Of a DNA stretch of 13,618 bases, positions 7,117-13,618 are shown in pieces; position 1 is the stretch's first letter, and every line of letters starts with the position of its first letter. The notes beneath the pieces were generated by a model, which worked only from the letters and a program-made list of their open reading frames with translations, searched no databases and was not told the DNA's origin. Origin of the DNA: an uncultured Planctomycetaceae bacterium (GTDB taxonomy: Bacteria > Planctomycetota > Planctomycetia > Pirellulales > Pirellulaceae); contig CALBTA010000536.1 of NCBI GenBank assembly GCA_937967755.1, positions 1 to 13,618 of the forward strand. Direction: 5' to 3'. The translations under genes were made by a program, and so were the position numbers.

Positions 7117-7998
7117 ATGACGCACTTCCAGCAAGCCGTGTTTACGTCCGTTCGCAGCGAGCGTATGGACGGCTACCAGGTGGCCGCTGCGAGCGACGGC
7201 GTCACCAAGGCGCAGAGGGAAGAGTTGCACAGTTGGGGGCCGGCCCACGATTCGTTGGTTGACGAAGACTCGCGGCTGGGCAGCATCAATTTCCACCGCT
7301 TGTCTTGCGGAACCTTTTGCCTTTCAAAGACCGTACCCGCCGGAGCCGAGTACAGCGGGCGGGCGGGTCACCGGATCTATACCACGTGTCTGCTCGCCAC
7401 GGATGAGCAGATGTTTCAGTTCGCGAATCACCCGTTTCGCGTTCTGGATGCCGCGATCGCCGCGGGTCACATGCGAATCGCCCGGCGATTGTCCGACGAG
7501 TTGCCCACGGTTCACTTGCGCGGCCGGGCGTCCCCAGCGCTTCCCGCGATGCTGGAAGTATTGCAGGACGAGTCGGCCCGCCGGGCAGTATTGAAGTTGG
7601 CGGCGGCCGCGTCGCAAGGAAACGTACTACTGGATTCCGGCGGCGCGACAAAGGCGGTACTCGATCAACTGTTCAGCATCATGCCATTGGAATGTCGCGT
7701 CGAACTATCGCTGACTACCGGCCTGAAGATTTCCCCCCAACGCCCGTTTCGGATACAGCCAGCGCCCGCTGACAGGATGGAATGCCGCACGGCGACGAAC
7801 CAATGTGGCGCGGCATTGGTTGAGCTGAATAGTGAGGAATCTTCTGCTACGTTCGATGCACCGGAAGGCTGGTGGGCGACCGTCAATGAACTGTTGGCGG
7901 CTAGAGAAACGGACACGCTCGTTTCGCTCCTCGCCCAACCGCGGCCAGAAATGTCGCTAAGCGATTTGGTGAATTGGTCGGAAACGGTTCCTGCGTAG
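7117..7998 (+). CDS. GAP1-N2-like GTPase-associated protein
   Basis: The 293-residue protein begins like the N-terminal type 2 domain of GTPase-associated protein 1 (GAP1-N2). It has QAVFTSVRSERMDGYQVAA with a following GVTKAQREEL (residues 6-37), SINFHRLSCGTFCLSKTVPAG (56-76), and GRAGHRIYTTCLLATDE (81-97). A helical middle follows (about 140-190), then SLTTGLKISPQRPF (198-211), reminiscent of the next GAP1 module. The protein seems shorter than the multi-domain GAP1 proteins I recall and has no obvious C-terminal effector. Its ATG directly follows the GTPase stop with no gap, so it is surely made together with the GTPase and is its likely partner. No catalytic motif is recognised. It converges with fliM, with 18 bases between stops. 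Confidence 0.85.
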   Translation: MTHFQQAVFTSVRSERMDGYQVAAASDGVTKAQREELHSWGPAHDSLVDEDSRLGSINFHRLSCGTFCLSKTVPAGAEYSGRAGHRIYTTCLLATDEQMFQFANHPFRVLDAAIAAGHMRIARRLSDELPTVHLRGRASPALPAMLEVLQDESARRAVLKLAAAASQGNVLLDSGGATKAVLDQLFSIMPLECRVELSLTTGLKISPQRPFRIQPAPADRMECRTATNQCGAALVELNSEESSATFDAPEGWWATVNELLAARETDTLVSLLAQPRPEMSLSDLVNWSETVPA

Positions 7999-8008
7999 TC
8001 AGTAGGAA

Positions 8009-8024
8009 CGAGTGTTTTAACTCG
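8009..8024. terminator. Weak hairpin between convergent genes
   Basis: CGAGT (8009-8013) and ACTCG (8020-8024) pair across a six-base GTTTTA loop, straddling the fliM stop codon (TTA at 8017-8019) just beyond the GAP1-like stop. The stem is only 5 bp. It could help end transcription in either direction, but this is a low-grade signal. Confidence 0.25.
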
Positions 8025-9033
8025 CCGCGGCATCGACCGTCTGTTCGATCTGAATCGCCTTCTTCCCGCGGAACGCGCCGGGCGAGGCCAGAAACTTTGT
8101 CATGCCGGCGATGTCGACGTCCATCAGCCCGCCGGCGTCTTTGTCGGTGCTGATAATGTCACCGACGCGCAGTTCCAACAGATCCTTGGTGTTGATGTGC
8201 GTATCGACCAGCGTTACGACCAGTTCGACCGTGGCCGGGTCGAGTTGCCGGCTGATTTGCTGAATCGATTCTTCAGAAACTTCGGTCTGCCCGTAGCTTA
8301 CCCAGTTGTTGGCCGTCAGCCGGTTGCTGATCCGTTCGATGCTGTTGAATGGGATACACAGGTTTATCATGCCGCGCACGTCGCCGATGGTCAGTTCAAA
8401 GCTGATCAGCACCACGACTTCATTGGGCGGAACGATCTGCACCAACTGCGGGTTGCTTTCAACGCGTTCGACTTCCAGGTCCAACTCGATCACGTTCTCC
8501 CAGGCGTGCCGCAGTTCGGCGAGGAACTTCGTCGTGATCTTCTTGACCAGCCGCAACTCTATTTCCGTCAACGGTCGCCGCGAGACCGACCCCGATTCCT
8601 TCCCCCCGCCGAGCATGCGGTCGATGATCGGGTAGAGAATCGATGGGTTGATATCGAGGATCAGGTTTCCTTCCAGCGGTTCGGCTTTCAGTAGGTTGAA
8701 GCAGGTTGGGTTCTCCAGGCTGAATACGAACTCGCTGTAGGTCAGTTGGTCGACGCTGGTCAGTTTCACCTCGACGATGCTGCGCAAGTCGCCCGATAAT
8801 GCGGCCCCGAAATTCCGCCCAAAGCCTTCGTGCATCGATTGCAGCGCCCGCATTTGCTCTTTGCCGACGCGTTCGGGGCGTTTGAAGTCGTAAGGGGTGA
8901 CCTTCTCTTTCATCCGCGCGGTCGCCGCATGTCCAGCCGGTTTGCCGGAGGCCATCGCCTTCGCCGGCCCGCCTGACTCCATCTGGTTGAGCAGGCTTTC
9001 GACTTCCGCTTGAGATAAGATGTCTTCGCTCAT
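8017..9033 (-). CDS. fliM: Flagellar motor switch protein FliM
   Basis: FliM forms the middle layer of the flagellar C-ring, binds phosphorylated CheY and sets rotation direction. The 338-residue length fits the family. The N-terminal CheY-binding segment DILSQAEVESLLNQM is at 4-18. A variable linker leads to YDFKRPERVGKEQ (48-60), then the CheC-like middle domain with the conserved loop MLGGGKES (140-147). The C-terminal SpoA (FliN-like) domain lies at about 266-334 (ELVVTLVDTHINTKDLLELR). The ATG has a GGAG at 9043-9040, six bases upstream. No other flagellar gene is in the window; it lies downstream of proA but is separated from it by a strong inverted repeat, so it may be transcribed on its own. 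It implies a flagellated life stage. Confidence 0.97.
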   Translation of the reverse strand: MSEDILSQAEVESLLNQMESGGPAKAMASGKPAGHAATARMKEKVTPYDFKRPERVGKEQMRALQSMHEGFGRNFGAALSGDLRSIVEVKLTSVDQLTYSEFVFSLENPTCFNLLKAEPLEGNLILDINPSILYPIIDRMLGGGKESGSVSRRPLTEIELRLVKKITTKFLAELRHAWENVIELDLEVERVESNPQLVQIVPPNEVVVLISFELTIGDVRGMINLCIPFNSIERISNRLTANNWVSYGQTEVSEESIQQISRQLDPATVELVVTLVDTHINTKDLLELRVGDIISTDKDAGGLMDVDIAGMTKFLASPGAFRGKKAIQIEQTVDAAAS

Positions 9034-9053
9034 CGATCACTCCGTTGATCTAA

Positions 9054-9125
9054 GTGGCGGGGGCTTCCAGCCACCGTGTGGTCGGTTTCACATGATTTCT
9101 GACGGTGGCTGGAAGCCCCCGCTAC
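9054..9125. repeat. 72-bp inverted repeat between proA and fliM
   Basis: Two 24-base arms (9054-9077 and 9102-9125) are reverse complements at 23 of 24 positions, the mismatch being a G-T type pair, around a 24-base loop. The core of the left arm is GGGGGCTTCCAGCCACCG. The right arm covers the proA stop codon (9122-9124), and the left arm ends 10 bases from the fliM Shine-Dalgarno. It could terminate proA transcription, but its length, long loop and similarity in style to the palindrome inside the M56 gene suggest a dispersed palindromic element. Confidence 0.85.
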
Positions 9126-10414
9126 GATCGCGTCTGTCCTTCGCCATAAGCGACGTACTTGTAGCTGGTGTGCTGCCTCAGGCCGCACGGGCCGCGGGCG
9201 TGGAACTTGTCGGTGCTGATGCCGATTTCCGCCCCCAACCCAAGCTGACCGCCATCGTTAAAACGCGTGCTGGCGTTGACCATCACCGCTGCGCTGTCGA
9301 CGCCGGCCAGGAATGTTTCGGCAGATGCTTCGTTGGCCGTGACAATCGTGTCGGTATGCCCGCTGCCGTAAGTGTTGATGTGTTCGATGGCTTCTTCCAG
9401 CGACTGCACCACTTTCACCGAAATAATGGGAGCGAGAAACTCCTCGCGGTAATCGTCGTCGCCCGCTGGCTTGGCAGCTTCCAAAAGTTCACACGTCAAT
9501 TCGTCGCCGCGCATTTCGACGCCTTCCTCGGCGAAGGCTGCGCCGATCAGCGGCAAGAATTCTGATGCGACCGACTGATGGACCAGCAACGATTCGGCGG
9601 CGTTACAAACGCCGTAGCGTTGGCATTTGGAATTCACCGTAATGCAGACCGCCTGTTGCAGATCGGCGTCGGCATCGACGTACACATGGCAATTGCCGGA
9701 AAAGTGTTTGATGACCGGCATCGTCGCTTCGGCGGCAACGCGGCGAATCAGCCCTTCGCCGCCGCGCGGAATGGCCAGATCGATCTGTTCGTTGAGCGAC
9801 AGGAAATGCCCCACGGCGTCGCGGTCGGCCGTGGCCACAAGTTGCACCGCGTCGGATGGAATGTCAAACTCGGCCGCGGTCTGCTGCAAGATGTCGACGA
9901 TCGCCTGACTGGAATGGGCCGCTTCCTTGCCCCCGCGCAGGATCACCGCGTTTCCGCTTTTCACGCAGATCGCCGCCGCGTCGGCCGTGACGTTCGGCCG
10001 CGATTCATAAATGAAAAACACCACGCCCAGCGGCACTCGCACTTGCTGCACCTCCAACCCGTTAGGCCGAACGCTGGAATCGATCACTTCGCCGATCGGG
10101 TCGGGCAGCGAAGCCACATCCTCCAGGCCGGCGGCGATGCCTTCGATCCGCTCGGGCGTCAGCCGCAGGCGATCGGTTTGGGCATCGGTCAACCCGAATG
10201 AAGGCGCGGCGGCGACGTCGCGCTGGTTGGCTTCGGCGATGGCCTGCTGTGCATCGCGAAGCCGCTTGGCCGATTCGCGCAGCCACCCATCTTTCTGTTG
10301 GCTATCCACGAGCGCCAGCGCGCGCGATGCCGCCTTCGCTCGGCGCGCGACGTCCTGGCAATAGGCGGCGAGGTCGGTGATCGGCGTTTCAGTTTGTGCG
10401 GTCTGGTTGGCCAC
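9122..10414 (-). CDS. proA: Gamma-glutamyl phosphate reductase (ProA)
   Basis: ProA reduces gamma-glutamyl phosphate with NADPH to glutamate semialdehyde, the second step of proline synthesis from glutamate. The 430 residues match the family. Visible motifs of the aldehyde dehydrogenase superfamily are VPLGVVFFIYESRPNVT (127-143), SGNAVILRGGKEA (153-165), IPRGGEGLI (215-223), KHFSGNCHVYVD (236-247), the catalytic Cys270 in YGVCNAAESLLVH, and the C-terminal HARGPCGLRQHTSYKY with a GEGQTR end. The start is GTG at 10414; no in-frame ATG is seen in the bases just upstream, and no clear Shine-Dalgarno is present. Its usual partner proB is not in the window; the upstream gene is a DNA methyltransferase. 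The stop codon lies inside the inverted repeat at 9054-9125. Confidence 0.97.
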   Translation of the reverse strand: MANQTAQTETPITDLAAYCQDVARRAKAASRALALVDSQQKDGWLRESAKRLRDAQQAIAEANQRDVAAAPSFGLTDAQTDRLRLTPERIEGIAAGLEDVASLPDPIGEVIDSSVRPNGLEVQQVRVPLGVVFFIYESRPNVTADAAAICVKSGNAVILRGGKEAAHSSQAIVDILQQTAAEFDIPSDAVQLVATADRDAVGHFLSLNEQIDLAIPRGGEGLIRRVAAEATMPVIKHFSGNCHVYVDADADLQQAVCITVNSKCQRYGVCNAAESLLVHQSVASEFLPLIGAAFAEEGVEMRGDELTCELLEAAKPAGDDDYREEFLAPIISVKVVQSLEEAIEHINTYGSGHTDTIVTANEASAETFLAGVDSAAVMVNASTRFNDGGQLGLGAEIGISTDKFHARGPCGLRQHTSYKYVAYGEGQTRS

Positions 10415-10504
10415 GATGTCTATCTTCGGCTTGGGTGCTAGCAGAGTGAACCCACAATCGGAGTATCGGCGAATCAGGGTGGGGCGTCAATGTAGAACTG
10501 AAGC

Positions 10505-10555
10505 GTAGATCGGGCACTCTTGCCCGATCCGGACGGGCAAAAGTGGTCGCCCTAC
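10505..10555. repeat. 51-bp imperfect palindrome between methyltransferase and proA
   Basis: The stretch runs from GTAG to CTAC, and its two halves are near reverse complements (GTAG..CGGGCACTCTTGCCCG against GTAG..CGACCACTTTTGCCCG on the other strand). Inside it are two mutually exclusive hairpins: GATCGGGCA (10508-10516) with TGCCCGATC (10521-10529), a perfect 9-bp stem with a CTCT loop, and TTGCCCG (10520-10526) with CGGGCAA (10534-10540). It lies just after the methyltransferase stop and may end that transcript, or be a dispersed repeat. Confidence 0.75.
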
Positions 10556-10569
10556 TCGCAGGCGAACAG

Positions 10570-13116
10570 CTACACGTCAAACGCATCGGGCCAGCCGCCG
10601 GCGTTGTCAAAAGTACGATCGATCGATGCTTTCAACTGCAAAGTTCGGTTCACCGCGGCGACGATGCGGCGATAGGTGGTGATGTCTTCCTGGTTCAACA
10701 CGTGTCCGCGCCGATCCTTCAGCCACTTCCGCACCACTTGGTGTGCTCCAACTCGAAGCTCCCACGCTTGCTGTGCTATCGGCCCGAAGCCGCTTCCGCC
10801 ATCGATCATCACGTCTTGTCCATTGCGTTTCGGGTAACCAAGTGCGACGATCGGATTGTCGTCTCCGAAATACCGAACGGGTGTATCTGAATCCAACGGT
10901 TCATGAAGGAGATGCGTCGCGACCAAATCCCGGCCAACCGCCGAAAGCGCTCGATACAACGCTGCCGCTTTGGGCAGGAACAAGCGCGGGAAATCAATCG
11001 CCAAAGCATCAGCATACTGCTGGCGGTAGCCCGTCGCATGAAACAGCGCGTAAATGTAGTGCGGCAAATCAGTAGTGTCGAAACCGCAGTGTTCGCAAGC
11101 CGCCAAAACCGCATCGCTGAAATTCGGTGTCGCTGAGTTTGCCTTTTCTCCATCAGTTCGAACACAGGGAAACACCGATTCGCTGCCGCGGTTGTCGCTG
11201 CGGATGTAGCCATCGATCACAATATCATCGGCGACCCAAAAGAAATTGGCGGGTTGCCCCGGCACGGACTGTCGGCGACAAACGAGCGCGAAGTTGTCTG
11301 GGCTAAGTTGCTCCATCAATTCCCGCCGCGGCCAGTCAACCATCCAGGGCGTCCAGAGAATCCAGCGGCGATCGAACGGCCGGTACAGGCAGGTGCGAAT
11401 GTGGCGTTGCCAATTGGGTTCATCCGCCAAACGTCTTCGGGCTTCGGGCAGTTTCCACCCTCGGGTGTCGCCGGGCGGGTATTTAGACGAGCGCGTTCGT
11501 TGAAAATACCGCGCTCGGATGTCATCGTCGCAGATGGAGAGATCGGCGAAATCTTCCAGACGCTCGTTCAGTCGGTTGCGACATGTGTCGATCACGAACC
11601 AGTCGCGCGCAGTGACCGCGGCGGTCGTGTGCAACGGCATCACATCGGGCAACCGCATCGCCGCTTCGTATTCCGGCAGCAAACAATTTGAACTCGATGA
11701 AAAGAAGTAGTTCGGCGAAGTGGGCGAAATGATCGTCTTTTGTATTCGGTCCCGACCGTCAGCGGCGAGCACGGACAGCTTCTCAACTCTGGAACCCATC
11801 AAGTCGCCGCGCGTCATCTGCGGCGAGCCGCTTGCCCCACCGCCACGCCAGGCGACGGTCAGGGCCATGCCTTGGGCCGTTTCAAACAGGCTTTCGTCAT
11901 CCGCTGCACCCTTTCGATGTACATGGCCGCGTTTCACGTTGCCGTGTAGATCAATCACTTCGATGTTGGAAAACGTTTCGCAAAGCCCGGCCCGCATGCC
12001 CCGAAAGGTTGGGTTATCCAGGAAGCCGTGGTTGGTGACCAAAGCGATCAACCCGGAGCCGCTCTGTTCGATTTGCCATTGGGCGAAGCGGAAGAATTTC
12101 ACGTAGTCGTCATGGAGCCAGGTCTTCCGCTCGCCCAGCGGGTGGCCATCGACGTGGAAATAGCTCACGGCGTTTTCCCCATCCGGCCCTTTACCCTTTA
12201 GCAGCCGCGTAATCCAAGGGTGTGCGTTGGTTGAACTGCCGCGGTACGGGGGATTGCCGATCACCGCGTTGAAGGGCTTGGGCGCTTCCGCAGCCGGAGC
12301 GAGGCAATCGCCAAGCGAAAGCGGCAAGCGGTCGCCCGCTTGAGGAGAGTAACCGCTTGCCACCAGTTCCATCGCCAACAAGTGATTGGCCACCACGAAC
12401 GCGGCGGGCAGTATTTCACAACCAGCCATGCGGTGCAGCAGTGAATCGGAGACGAAGCTACTCCACGATTCGCCATCGGCTGCGACTTCACACTGCAATT
12501 GCCGAATGCGCCTCACCAGCGTGATCAGAAAGATCCCCGAGCCTGCTGCGGGATCGAGCATTCGCAACGGCCGATCACTTCCATCCTTTATCGTTTCGCT
12601 GCGAAGCCCCTGCTGGCAGCCAAAGCTTTCACGCAACACTTCGTCCGTTCGCCGAATGAGATACTCGGTGGCCGGCTGCGGAGTGAAGTAGACTCCTAAA
12701 TCTCTTCGTCGCGTTTCATCGGCGACCGCGATTAGTTGTTCGACGAATCCAATCAACGGATCGACCGCCGACTCGGTCGTCGCCGCGTTGGTGATTTCAT
12801 TGGCAACCTCTAGGGCCGCTCGGTTGATTGCAGATGCCTTTGCGGAGCGCAACATCTCAGCCACCGACCGGCAAGCCGGGTGTCGCTCCGCCAGTTCAAT
12901 CGCCGCATCGGCACCGGGTGTATCGCTGGCGCGCCAGTACTGGTGAACCACGGCCAGCGAGGCCGCGGAGAGTTTCGCATCTGCTGCGGAGATATTCGCG
13001 AGCGGCTCGAGTTTCACAGAGGCGGGAAGTGAACCTGCGGCGCCGACCAGCCGTTTCAAAGCCCTTTTCAAATGGCGGACCCGCTTTGCGGGAGTCGCCA
13101 CCGCGCCCTGCTGCAC
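10570..13116 (-). CDS. Type ISP-like adenine-N6 DNA methyltransferase (no nuclease or helicase)
   Basis: This protein is predicted to methylate adenine N6 in a specific DNA sequence. The product (848 residues from GTG at 13116) has an N-terminal helical part, the lead-in DPLIGFVEQL...GVYFTPQPATEYL (119-153), SAM motif I LDPAAGSG (187-194) and catalytic NPPY (288-291). The C-terminal half resembles the target-recognition and C-terminal domains of Type ISP enzymes such as LlaGI/LlaBIII: YRPFDRRWILWTPWMVDWPR (578-597), VADDIVIDGYI, ALFHATGYRQQYADALAIDF, and VRKWLKDRRGHVLNQEDI near the end. Full Type ISP proteins also carry an N-terminal nuclease and helicase; these are absent here, so it is an orphan methyltransferase or one with a distant partner. 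The frame extends to a TTG at 13173, but that lies inside the tRNA; GTG at 13116 has GGAAGG nine bases upstream, and GTG at 13101 is an alternative. Confidence 0.92.
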   Translation of the reverse strand: MQQGAVATPAKRVRHLKRALKRLVGAAGSLPASVKLEPLANISAADAKLSAASLAVVHQYWRASDTPGADAAIELAERHPACRSVAEMLRSAKASAINRAALEVANEITNAATTESAVDPLIGFVEQLIAVADETRRRDLGVYFTPQPATEYLIRRTDEVLRESFGCQQGLRSETIKDGSDRPLRMLDPAAGSGIFLITLVRRIRQLQCEVAADGESWSSFVSDSLLHRMAGCEILPAAFVVANHLLAMELVASGYSPQAGDRLPLSLGDCLAPAAEAPKPFNAVIGNPPYRGSSTNAHPWITRLLKGKGPDGENAVSYFHVDGHPLGERKTWLHDDYVKFFRFAQWQIEQSGSGLIALVTNHGFLDNPTFRGMRAGLCETFSNIEVIDLHGNVKRGHVHRKGAADDESLFETAQGMALTVAWRGGGASGSPQMTRGDLMGSRVEKLSVLAADGRDRIQKTIISPTSPNYFFSSSSNCLLPEYEAAMRLPDVMPLHTTAAVTARDWFVIDTCRNRLNERLEDFADLSICDDDIRARYFQRTRSSKYPPGDTRGWKLPEARRRLADEPNWQRHIRTCLYRPFDRRWILWTPWMVDWPRRELMEQLSPDNFALVCRRQSVPGQPANFFWVADDIVIDGYIRSDNRGSESVFPCVRTDGEKANSATPNFSDAVLAACEHCGFDTTDLPHYIYALFHATGYRQQYADALAIDFPRLFLPKAAALYRALSAVGRDLVATHLLHEPLDSDTPVRYFGDDNPIVALGYPKRNGQDVMIDGGSGFGPIAQQAWELRVGAHQVVRKWLKDRRGHVLNQEDITTYRRIVAAVNRTLQLKASIDRTFDNAGGWPDAFDV

Positions 13117-13146
13117 AACCAAGACCCTTCCAATGCGAAAGAAAAG

Positions 13147-13220
13147 TAGGGCGGGAGGGACTCGAACCCCCAACCAACAAATTATGAGTTTGCTGCTCTA
13201 ACCGATTGAGCTACCGCCCC
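13147..13220 (-). tRNA. tRNA with CAU anticodon (Met or Ile2)
   Basis: The minus strand folds into a full cloverleaf of 74 bases. The acceptor stem is GGGGCGG with CCGCCCT and a G-U first pair; the D arm is GCTC/GAGC. The anticodon stem is GCAAA/TTTGT with loop CTCATAA (anticodon CAT), and the T arm is GGGGG-TTCGAGT-CCCTC. The discriminator is A and no CCA is encoded. A CAU anticodon can be elongator Met, initiator Met or lysidine-modified Ile2; the normally spaced anticodon arm without the three G-C pairs of initiators argues against initiator. Met and Ile2 cannot be separated with certainty here. The methyltransferase starts 30 bases downstream on the same strand. Confidence 0.93.
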
Positions 13221-13389
13221 GCGACCTTGACGTTTCGCCTCAACAACGACAATGAAAGCCTTCGAGTGGTTCAATCGTATCGGGCCTACAGCGGTGCAAC
13301 AAGCGCCAGCAATGCAAGGAGTTTTCAGCGATAAACGCCGGGATGGATAAGACATTCCATGGCTGCCCTAGCATATTTGCCGATATATG

Positions 13390-13418
13390 TTGAGAATAAA
13401 CTTGACATCAGGTAACAT
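13390..13418 (+). promoter_or_regulatory. Likely sigma70-like promoter of the DUF1501-type gene
   Basis: TTGAGA (13390-13395, 5 of 6 to the -35 consensus) is followed after exactly 17 bases by TAACAT (13413-13418, 4 of 6 to the -10 consensus). The surrounding bases are clearly more AT-rich than the rest of the window. Transcription would start near 13425, giving a leader of about 40 bases. An overlapping TTGACA at 13403-13408 has no well-spaced -10. Confidence 0.4.
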
Positions 13419-13463
13419 TGATGCGTCTCTAATACCCCCACGGACGAATACTGGGAGTTTGGG

Positions 13464-13618
13464 ATGTTGAATTCTCGACTTTCACGACGCCGGTTGCTTG
13501 GCTCGAGCGTAGGACTCGCCGGGTTGGGTTTGCCGGGCTTGCTTAAGGCACATGGGTTGGCGGCTTCGCGCCCGCGCGCTCGCTCCTGCATCATCATCTA
13601 TCTGTGGGGCGGCATCGC
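13464..13618 (+). CDS. DUF1501-type Tat-exported protein (N-terminal fragment, runs off window)
   Basis: The 51 visible residues begin MLNSRLSRRRLLGSS, a twin-arginine signal with a hydrophobic stretch (VGLAGLGLPGLLKAHGLAA), so the folded protein is exported by Tat. Directly after it, ARSCIIIYLWGG matches the characteristic opening strand of planctomycete DUF1501 proteins (sulfatase/alkaline-phosphatase-like fold, function unproved), which are abundant in this phylum. A GGGAG at 13453-13457 precedes the ATG by about six bases. It is transcribed away from the tRNA and methyltransferase. The rest lies beyond the window. Confidence 0.85.
   Translation, partial: MLNSRLSRRRLLGSSVGLAGLGLPGLLKAHGLAASRPRARSCIIIYLWGGI

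Noticed and set aside
6318..7262. 314-codon plus-strand frame over the GTPase gene
   Set aside because: It is an out-of-frame shadow; the product is Arg/Ala/His-rich, and the other frame holds a complete P-loop, DxxG and zinc ribbon.
9578..10201. Plus-strand 207-codon frame opposite proA
   Set aside because: It is antisense to a complete ProA with catalytic Cys and conserved ends, and is a typical GC-rich shadow.
12828..13187. Plus-strand frame ending in GREGLEPPTNKL across the tRNA
   Set aside because: The end peptide is the well-known false translation of a tRNA T arm, and the rest is antisense to the methyltransferase.
13325..13597. Minus-strand 90-codon frame over the DUF1501-type start
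   Set aside because: It is antisense to a clear Tat signal and DUF1501 opening motif with a good Shine-Dalgarno.

Overview
The window looks like a chromosomal segment from a planctomycete, most likely of the Pirellulales/Rhodopirellula type. That is inferred from content, not from a database match. The evidence is a BlaI/M56 pair with a huge charged tail, a twin-arginine secreted DUF1501-type protein, a membrane SUMF1 (FGE-sulfatase fold) protein beside a GTPase, a tRNA gene with no encoded CCA, GC-rich coding DNA, and palindromic repeats scattered between and inside genes.

Left part (1-2471, + strand): a two-gene BlaI/MecI repressor and M56 (BlaR1-like) membrane protease unit with an ATGA overlap, probably a ligand-sensing proteolytic switch. 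The protease carries a palindromic element inserted in frame into a loop, and a roughly 330-residue R/D/E-rich tail in place of a recognisable sensor domain. A 436-base gap follows (2472-2907) with two hairpins and one doubtful minus-strand small ORF. Then comes pyrF (2908-3828), the last step of UMP synthesis, closed by a hairpin.

Middle part (4030-7998, + strand): the most interesting region, a compact four-gene operon. In order it encodes a coiled-coil protein, a two-TM membrane protein with a SUMF1/FGE-fold domain that lacks the catalytic cysteine pair, a zinc-ribbon TRAFAC-type GTPase, and a protein resembling the N-terminal domain of GTPase-associated protein 1 (GAP1-N2). The last three genes abut stop-to-start. 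This combination recalls the GTPase/GAP1 conflict systems predicted by comparative genomics, but no toxic effector is visible, so the role is open.

Right part (8017-13220, - strand): reading leftwards from the right, a tRNA(CAU), a Type ISP-like adenine-N6 DNA methyltransferase with no nuclease or helicase part, proA (proline synthesis) and fliM (flagellar switch). A 51-bp palindrome lies between the methyltransferase and proA, and a 72-bp inverted repeat lies between proA and fliM and overlaps the proA stop codon. fliM converges on the GAP1-like gene with 18 bases between stops.

Right edge (13464 onward, + strand): the start of a Tat-exported DUF1501-type protein, divergent from the tRNA, with a plausible sigma70-like promoter.
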